In this document: in pieces, positions 59,066 through 64,000 of the stretch
Numbering within the stretch: position 1 is the first letter of the stretch
How the letters are laid out: the number at the start of each line of letters is the position of its first letter
NCBI RefSeq assembly: GCF_040546815.1
Contig: NZ_JBEPOO010000001.1
Location: forward strand, 620,001-684,000
Source: Devosia sp. 2618
GTDB lineage: Bacteria; Pseudomonadota; Alphaproteobacteria; Rhizobiales; Devosiaceae
Reading direction: 5' to 3'
Length of the DNA: 64,000 bases
Translations under genes and position numbers: made by a program
Notes under the pieces: generated by a model
Told to the model about the DNA's origin: nothing
What the model saw: only the letters and a program-made list of their open reading frames with translations
Database searches by the model: none

Positions 59066-60868
59066 TTAGTTGATCGCGAAAACGTACAGCTGATCGGTCG
59101 GTACGAAGAACGCCGACGGTGGGTAGGACGTACGGTCAGCGGCAGACGGTGCGGCACCGGCGAGCACTGCAATGTACTGCTTGCCATCGACTGCGTAGCT
59201 CATTGGAGGGCCAGCGAGGGACGTGCCCACGTTGAACTTCCAGACCACTTCGAGCGACTTGGCATTGTAGGCGGTGATGAAACCGTCCGAGCCCGAGCCG
59301 AACACGAGGTCGCCACCAGTCGTCAGCATGCCGTTCAGACGACGTGGCATGGTTGCCTTGCTGACGGTTTCGCCGCTGATTGGGTCGATTGCGATAACCG
59401 AACCACCGGTGAACACCTGTGGCATTACGGTGCCTTCTGGGGCAGGAAGACGGCCATTCCATTCACGCTGAGCGGTCACAACGTTGTATTCGCCGCCAGT
59501 GATCGTTGGATTTGGTGCTTCTTCCGGAACGTAAGCCGAGCAGCCTTCTGCCGAGGTGACATAGAGCAGCTTGGTGCCTGGGTTGTAGGCAGCTGGCTGC
59601 CAGTTCTTGCCGCCGCCGAGTGTCGGGCAGTAGATGCCGACGTCGCCAGCGCGCGAACCAACGGTGCCGGCGATGTACTTCTGCAGACGGGCTGCTGGAT
59701 CGTACTCGTTTGGCTTGCCGGTTTCGAGGTTGATGCCGGTGGTCCAGGACACGTCTTCAACATACTGCTCGGCATAGGCCAGCTTGCCGTCGATGCGGTC
59801 GAAGCCGTACATGAAGCCGTTACGGGCAGCACGGACGACCATCTTGCTGGTTTCGCCGTTTGCGCCGGGCACGTCGATCAGCTGGTTGTCGCCGACTTCG
59901 TCATAGTCATAGGGGTCGTTTGGCGTGAACTGGTAGTGCCAGTCGATCGCGCCGTCCTTGGCACTGATGGCCACGATGCTCGATGCATAGAGGTTGTCGC
60001 CAGGACGATATTCGGCGTCGATCTGCGGAGCAGGGTTACCCGTGCCCCAATACATCATGCCGGTTTCTGGATCGTAGCTGCCGGTCTGCCAGATGGAAGC
60101 ACCACCTGTTTCCCAATCGCGGCCGTCCCAGGTTTCAAAGCCTGGTTCGCCGGGGCCGGGGATGAGATGCGTGCGCCATACGGGCTCACCGGTCTTGAGG
60201 TCGAGAGCTTCGAGCCAGCCGCGGATACCATACTCACCGCCAGCAGGGCCATAAACGGCCGTGTCGCCAACGATCAGTGGTGCGCCGGTGAAGCTTTCAG
60301 CACGGTCCTGGTCAGCGCGCTGGACTTCCCAGTTCACTTCGCCAGTGTCCTTGCTCAGCGAGAAGACGCGACCGTCCATGGTCAGGCCAATAACGTCGCC
60401 ATTCCAGAGGCCGATACCGCGGTTTTCAGCGCCGCAGCAGGTGGCGTCCGAGATCCATTCACGATCGACTTCAGGATCGTACTTCCAGATGATCTTGCCG
60501 ACATTGCCGTCGCGAACGTCGACCTTGTAGACGACTGACCAACCGGACTGGACGTACATGAAGCCGTCTTCGACCAGTGGCGTGCCTTCGTTACGAGCAC
60601 TTGCATAACGACCACCGCGCGATGCGTTGTCGAATGTGGTGACGAAAGCCAGCGACAGGTCCTTGACGTTGTCGTTGTTGATTTCCGTCAGTGGGCTGAA
60701 GCGATGGCTGTCATAGGTCCGGTGGACCATGAGCCAGTTCGCGTCTTCGGCCTCGGCACCAGCACCGAGCAGACGCTCGGCGGTGGTATCGGCGGCCATT
60801 GGCGCGCCAATCGCCAATGCCATCATCAATGCAACCAGACTTGATTGCAGTATTGCAGTTTTCTTCAC
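59066..60868 (-). CDS. PQQ-dependent periplasmic dehydrogenase, lanthanide-type (PQQ-DH2)
   Basis: The 600-residue quinoprotein has a signal peptide (to residue 26), the vicinal disulfide Cys144-Cys145 ('DATCCGAENRG'), metal ligand Glu212 ('AGGEYGIRG'), Asn278 ('GTGNPAP'), catalytic Asp321 and a second Asp323 in 'PYDYDE', the D-x-D signature of lanthanide-dependent XoxF/ExaF/PedH enzymes. So it should use a light lanthanide plus PQQ to oxidise an alcohol. Start is GTG with GGGAGG seven bases upstream. It is the last gene of an operon with a Rieske protein instead of the usual cytochrome c. Confidence 0.92.
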   Translation of the reverse strand: MKKTAILQSSLVALMMALAIGAPMAADTTAERLLGAGAEAEDANWLMVHRTYDSHRFSPLTEINNDNVKDLSLAFVTTFDNASRGGRYASARNEGTPLVEDGFMYVQSGWSVVYKVDVRDGNVGKIIWKYDPEVDREWISDATCCGAENRGIGLWNGDVIGLTMDGRVFSLSKDTGEVNWEVQRADQDRAESFTGAPLIVGDTAVYGPAGGEYGIRGWLEALDLKTGEPVWRTHLIPGPGEPGFETWDGRDWETGGASIWQTGSYDPETGMMYWGTGNPAPQIDAEYRPGDNLYASSIVAISAKDGAIDWHYQFTPNDPYDYDEVGDNQLIDVPGANGETSKMVVRAARNGFMYGFDRIDGKLAYAEQYVEDVSWTTGINLETGKPNEYDPAARLQKYIAGTVGSRAGDVGIYCPTLGGGKNWQPAAYNPGTKLLYVTSAEGCSAYVPEEAPNPTITGGEYNVVTAQREWNGRLPAPEGTVMPQVFTGGSVIAIDPISGETVSKATMPRRLNGMLTTGGDLVFGSGSDGFITAYNAKSLEVVWKFNVGTSLAGPPMSYAVDGKQYIAVLAGAAPSAADRTSYPPSAFFVPTDQLYVFAIN

Positions 60869-60895
60869 AGTATTACCTCCCGCTATGAAATGCGA

Positions 60896-61519
60896 TTACA
60901 TGGTTTCGTCGCCGCCGATCCGCGAGTCGAACACGGAGGCGACAATAATTTTACCGTCTTTGATTTCGAGGCCGAGCTGAGGAAGCTTGCGCCCCGCTGG
61001 TCCGAACAAAACGGCGCCGTTATTCTTGGGATCGAAATGCGAGCCGTGGCATGGGCACTCGAGGGTCTTTTCTTCGCGTAGCCAGCCGGTCACTTCGCAA
61101 CCGGCATGGGTGCAGATGGCCGAGTAAACCAGTACGCCTTCAACAGCGCGGGTCTTTGCTTCGTCGGTCAGATCGGCATCATTGAACTTGATCGCGAGGA
61201 GCGTGTTCATGAACTCGCCGTTGCGGATCAGGCCGTCGGGCGAAACGGCATAGGCCGTCTTGGGGCTAACGCCGGGGCGAAGATCTTTGACTTCGAGCGG
61301 GCGGCCATCTTCACGAATGGTGATGAAGTCGCCTACCTGAGGCGGCAGTTCGTCGGCGGGCAAATCGTCCGCGGCCTGCGCAAACGCCTGGCCAGCCATG
61401 GCAATGCCACCAGCTGCAGCCATACCCTGAAGAACGGCACGTCGTCCGAAGTTCGCAGCCAGACGGCAGATGGGCTGCCCTTCACCAAATTCTTTGTCGT
61501 TAGTCTTCTCGCTGCTCAA
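60896..61519 (-). CDS. Tat-exported periplasmic Rieske [2Fe-2S] protein
   Basis: The 207-residue protein has a Tat leader ('FGRRAVLQGMAAAGGIAMAG', residues 25-44) and a Rieske domain with cluster ligands Cys136, His138, Cys155 and His158 ('CTHAGC' and 'CPCHGSH'), plus the structural Cys141-Cys157 disulfide pair. It is soluble or Tat-anchored and should carry one electron in the periplasm. Its operon neighbour is PQQ-DH2 (27 bp away), so it may accept electrons from PQQ. Start is TTG (61519), with GAGGAG eight bases upstream. Confidence 0.9.
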   Translation of the reverse strand: MSSEKTNDKEFGEGQPICRLAANFGRRAVLQGMAAAGGIAMAGQAFAQAADDLPADELPPQVGDFITIREDGRPLEVKDLRPGVSPKTAYAVSPDGLIRNGEFMNTLLAIKFNDADLTDEAKTRAVEGVLVYSAICTHAGCEVTGWLREEKTLECPCHGSHFDPKNNGAVLFGPAGRKLPQLGLEIKDGKIIVASVFDSRIGGDETM

Positions 61520-61572
61520 AACTGGTGCTCCTCAACAACACACGTTTACGGAATGAAATAGATGCCCTGATC

Positions 61573-61971
61573 TCAGGGGCAGAGGTTCAGCTTCCCTTTT
61601 GGGCCAGCGCCCTCAAGAACCTTGATGTCGACCGACTTGAGATCCTGCTGCAGCGAGATGCGGAGCGTTCCGTTCTCGGCTGCTTCGTGACCGGCCTCGC
61701 ACACGACATTTGCTTCCCAAACGGTCTTGCCATCTTCGACGGTTGGATCGCTCAGCTCGATAAAGGTGCAGGTCGCCTCATCATTGATGGCCTTGTCGGC
61801 ACCGAGTGCCCTGACTTTGCCGTCAGGGATCGAGCGCTCGCCGTTGATGATGGCGCAGCCGGCGTCGGTGCCATAGGTACCGGCTATATCAAGCTGGTTG
61901 GCAAGCAGTGCTGGCGTGAAAGCCAAAAACAGGGACGTGGCAAGCAGAGATCGAACTTTGGATTGGGGCAT
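61573..61971 (-). CDS. Small secreted protein with four cysteines (unknown)
   Basis: The 132-residue protein has a signal peptide (residues 1-24) and then about 108 residues with Cys in 'DAGCAIING', 'EATCTFIEL', 'NVVCEAGHE' and 'LNLCP', likely two disulfides in a small beta-sandwich. It is predicted to be exported before the Rieske and PQQ genes with which it is co-directional (gap 53 bp). It is unknown but may be a substrate-handling or folding accessory of the dehydrogenase. Confidence 0.7.
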   Translation of the reverse strand: MPQSKVRSLLATSLFLAFTPALLANQLDIAGTYGTDAGCAIINGERSIPDGKVRALGADKAINDEATCTFIELSDPTVEDGKTVWEANVVCEAGHEAAENGTLRISLQQDLKSVDIKVLEGAGPKGKLNLCP

Positions 61972-62561
61972 TGTCGCAATACCGTCCTTTCAAAAGCGTC
62001 TCAATAACAGCAGGCGAAGTACGCAAATGAGCGGGGCTGCAAGTAATGAGGCGTGCAATAAGAGTTTTGAGAATAATTGGTTGGTCGGAGCGCCTTGCTG
62101 ATTGGGGCGGTTATATGGGTCTTCGATAGTTGCTGAGTTGTGCGCGACAAGACCTAACGACTACCTCAAAGCCCTCCTCGAATAAGGACTACTTGATGCT
62201 GAGCGCGTAAGCCGCTCTTGCGCATGTTGTGTCCGAAACAAATTCAGACCCGTCCAAGCGCTATCCGCTTGCACCGCGATCTTGCCAATTGGCCATGGCA
62301 TGTTGTTGGAGGCTAAGCATTTTGTCGCAGCGATGCTCCAATTGGTAATATTGCTATTCCCAATGAGGTGCGTGTTTGAGCTTGCTGGCGATGTGAGGCT
62401 GGGAAGGGGCCCGGGCCGGCCATTGGGCTGCTTGGCAACCGGAAGGCTTGGCGGCGTCAGAGCCAGAAAAGTCCACTGAAATCGCTTACGGCGCGGTGTG
62501 GGCTATTGGTCGGCGGTCTAAGTCGGGGCGCCTGGTAGAGCACCCCGCTGGAAGGCTTTTT
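61972..62561. other. 590-bp region without a supported gene
   Basis: Slightly AT-richer than its surroundings, with only short open frames on either strand and no codon bias, ribosome-binding site or conserved motif I can support. It contains the promoter of the Rieske-PQQ operon (minus strand) near 61972-62060. A tRNA-like D-arm word at about 62529-62545 is not followed by a matching T-arm. Confidence 0.5.
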
Positions 62562-62759
62562 TTACTGGTATTCGAGTTCGGGTTCGCGCAGCGTTACGAG
62601 GAGATTTTCCATGCGCTCGGCTTCGTCGCCGCGATACTGGCCGCGCCGGAAATTGCTGACGATTTCAACAATACGCATGCGGCGCTGGTTGTAGCGGTCG
62701 AGGCTTTCCCCATCGAAGCGGGGGCAGCGGATTTGAGGCCATTCGTCCAATTTGCGCAC
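62562..62759 (-). CDS. Possible small protein of 65 residues
   Basis: The frame MRKLDEWPQIRCPRFDGESL...ELEYQ, with GTG start at 62759, has GC-rich third positions and an acidic/basic helical pattern, which look like coding sequence. It is co-directional with and downstream of the response-regulator gene. There is no strong ribosome-binding site, the frame continues upstream without a start, and no family is recognised; it might be a remnant of a longer gene. Confidence 0.35.
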   Translation of the reverse strand: MRKLDEWPQIRCPRFDGESLDRYNQRRMRIVEIVSNFRRGQYRGDEAERMENLLVTLREPELEYQ

Positions 62760-62856
62760 TCTACAGTCGCAGGGAATCCTGCCGGTAACTGCTTGGATAA
62801 TAGAGAACGTCGGTGAGGTGAAATTGAGCGCTTGGTTAGAATTTGGATAGAATCGG

Positions 62857-63528
62857 TCACTGCCTCGTCATCATGTAGCCCACTCCACGAATAGTCTGGA
62901 TCAGTGAAGGAGCGTCGGCCGAGTCGATCTTTTTGCGCAGATAGCGGATGTAGACGTCGACGATCTTGGTGCCCGGATCATAGCCATAGTCCCAGACGCT
63001 GCTGAGCAGGCGCTGGCGACTGACCACCTTGTCGGCATTGACCATGAGATAGGCGAGGAGTTCGAACTCTTTCAGCGTCAACTGGAGGGGAGTGCCTGCT
63101 TTACTCACGCGATGGGCCGCCGCATCGAGCACAATGTCGCCAGCGCGCAGCAGTTTGGGCTGTTCGGTGCCACCGCGGCGGCGCAGGGCAACAATGCGAG
63201 CCAGCAGTTCGTCGAAGGCGAAGGGTTTGCTGATATAGTCATCGGCGCCGCCCTTGAGCCCTTCGATCTTGTCCTGCAGGCTATCCTTGGCGGTGAGCAT
63301 GAGGATCAGGGTTGGCAGGTTTTCTTCGCGAATGACGCGGCAAACCTCCATGCCGTCGATATAGGGCAGCATGCGGTCGAGAATCACCAGATCGAAACTG
63401 TCAGCCCGGATGCGCTCCAGCCCGTCGCGCCCATCGCGCTCGACGCTGACGTGGTAGCCCTCTGCAGCAAGGCCACGCTCAAGGAAGGAGGCGATGCGGC
63501 GGTCATCTTCGACCACAAGAATATTCAT
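62857..63528 (-). CDS. OmpR/PhoB-type response regulator
   Basis: The 223-residue regulator has a receiver with acidic 'VVEDDRR', phosphorylation Asp in 'LVILDRMLPYIDG' and Lys in 'YISKPFAFDELLARIVALRRRG', and a winged-helix domain with 'TLKEFELLAYLMVNADKVVSRQRLLSSVWDYGYDPGTKIVDVYIRYLRKKID'. The closest type is QseB/CopR/TctD-like. Its ATG overlaps the histidine kinase stop (ATGA at 63525-63528), so they are one two-component system. Confidence 0.93.
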   Translation of the reverse strand: MNILVVEDDRRIASFLERGLAAEGYHVSVERDGRDGLERIRADSFDLVILDRMLPYIDGMEVCRVIREENLPTLILMLTAKDSLQDKIEGLKGGADDYISKPFAFDELLARIVALRRRGGTEQPKLLRAGDIVLDAAAHRVSKAGTPLQLTLKEFELLAYLMVNADKVVSRQRLLSSVWDYGYDPGTKIVDVYIRYLRKKIDSADAPSLIQTIRGVGYMMTRQ

Positions 63529-64000
63529 TGGGTCGCTCCGTCCCACTTCGGCAATACGATGGTCAATACAGCGCCACCTCCGGCGTGGTTGGTGAGTGTG
63601 ATCGTGCCTAAGTGTTGATCCACAATGCTCTTTGCAATGGCTAGCCCGATGCCGAGGCCAAATGACGACGCCCGCCCGTCGCGCCCGCGATAGAAGCGAT
63701 CAAATACGTGAGGCTGGTCCTGTTCGGTGATGCCGGGGCCCTGATCCTGGATTTGCACTTCCGCCCCGGCCTGCGTCACGGCCAGCGAGCCGGTTATCGT
63801 AGTGCCCGGCGGGGAGTGATTGATGGCATTGTCCAAACCAATGAGCAGGGCCTGCTTGAGGCGGCGCATGTCGGCGTTCACCCAGACCGTGCCTTCGGGC
63901 AACTTGAGATCGAGCGCCACTTCTCGTGGCTCGGCGAGGGCTTCTGCCTCCTGCATGCTGGCAGCGAGCAGGTCATCGAGCATGATGGGTGCGAGTTGTA
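63525..64000 (-). CDS. Sensor histidine kinase (partial, C-terminal part)
   Basis: The last about 158 residues of a histidine kinase: N-box 'LIGLDNAINHSPPG', G1-box 'IQDQGPGI', F-box 'VFDRFYRG' and G2-box 'GLGIGLAIAKSIVDQHLG' of the HATPase domain, ending 'LPKWDGATQ'. The frame is open to the window edge, so the phosphoacceptor His and the sensor domain lie outside. It overlaps the downstream response regulator. Confidence 0.92.
   Translation of the reverse strand, partial: QLAPIMLDDLLAASMQEAEALAEPREVALDLKLPEGTVWVNADMRRLKQALLIGLDNAINHSPPGTTITGSLAVTQAGAEVQIQDQGPGITEQDQPHVFDRFYRGRDGRASSFGLGIGLAIAKSIVDQHLGTITLTNHAGGGAVLTIVLPKWDGATQ

Noticed and set aside
62282..62479. 65-codon plus-strand frame in the spacer
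   Set aside because: No ribosome-binding site, no conserved pattern and no coding-like third-position bias.
62514..62580. tRNA-like sequence (GGTAGAGCA word followed by a TTCGAGT word)
   Set aside because: No acceptor stem, no anticodon stem and no paired T-arm; the TTCGAGT lies inside the possible small ORF on the other strand.

Overview
The window is GC-rich, tightly packed chromosomal DNA from an alphaproteobacterium, most likely order Hyphomicrobiales. A Devosia-like organism is my best guess, resting on gene content (ClpS2-like adaptor, long PstA/PstC, carA-yqeY...dnaG-rpoD neighbourhood, several periplasmic PQQ dehydrogenases) and not on a marker-gene comparison. About 65 protein genes are supported. 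I saw no rRNA, tRNA, CRISPR array, transposase or prophage gene.

Layout. 1-9.2 kb: 5' part of a THUMP-type RNA methyltransferase, DUF2277, ClpS, an ABC exporter pair, an MFS pump, the ohr/ohrR peroxide-defence pair with a 17-bp palindromic operator, and a secreted RNase T2 next to a periplasmic CpdB-like phosphodiesterase/nucleotidase. 9.2-25 kb: repeat-rich spacer, YpfJ-type metallopeptidase, carA, yqeY, then a 4.5-kb stretch (diguanylate cyclase, MFS, HdeD, YihY, small protein) before dnaG-rpoD, followed by small conserved genes and a luciferase-like oxidoreductase. 25-34.5 kb: YqhA, an 808-residue OmpA protein with 15-residue repeats and an Asn-rich block, yjbQ, a TSUP transporter, a SIMPL protein, a Weimberg-type pair (FAH-family 2-keto-3-deoxy-pentonate dehydratase plus alpha-ketoglutarate semialdehyde dehydrogenase) and a split DMT transporter. 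34.6-41.3 kb: complete pstSCAB-phoU-phoB phosphate operon with a Pho box but no adjacent phoR.

41.3-57 kb: an IclR regulator, a protease-dead site-2-protease homologue, and a quinoprotein block made of an ABC exporter, two periplasmic binding proteins, a cytochrome c with a duplicated C-terminal motif, and a PQQ dehydrogenase whose metal-ligand positions are unusual. Next comes a seven-gene operon (peptide-type ABC importer, luciferase-like monooxygenase, two CMD/AhpD-like proteins) of the poorly understood KPN_01854/Avi_7169 type. 57-64 kb: a secreted pentapeptide-repeat protein, an unknown secreted protein, a degenerate nuclease-fold protein, then an operon of a small secreted Cys protein, a Tat-exported Rieske protein and a lanthanide-type PQQ dehydrogenase, and finally an OmpR-type response regulator with the end of its histidine kinase.

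The most promising unexplained systems are the Rieske-linked PQQ dehydrogenase operon (59.0-62.0 kb), the PQQ dehydrogenase/cytochrome/exporter block (42.8-48.9 kb), and the luciferase-like/CMD/ABC operon (49.2-56.7 kb). No PQQ biosynthesis genes are present, so the cofactor must come from elsewhere in the genome or from outside.
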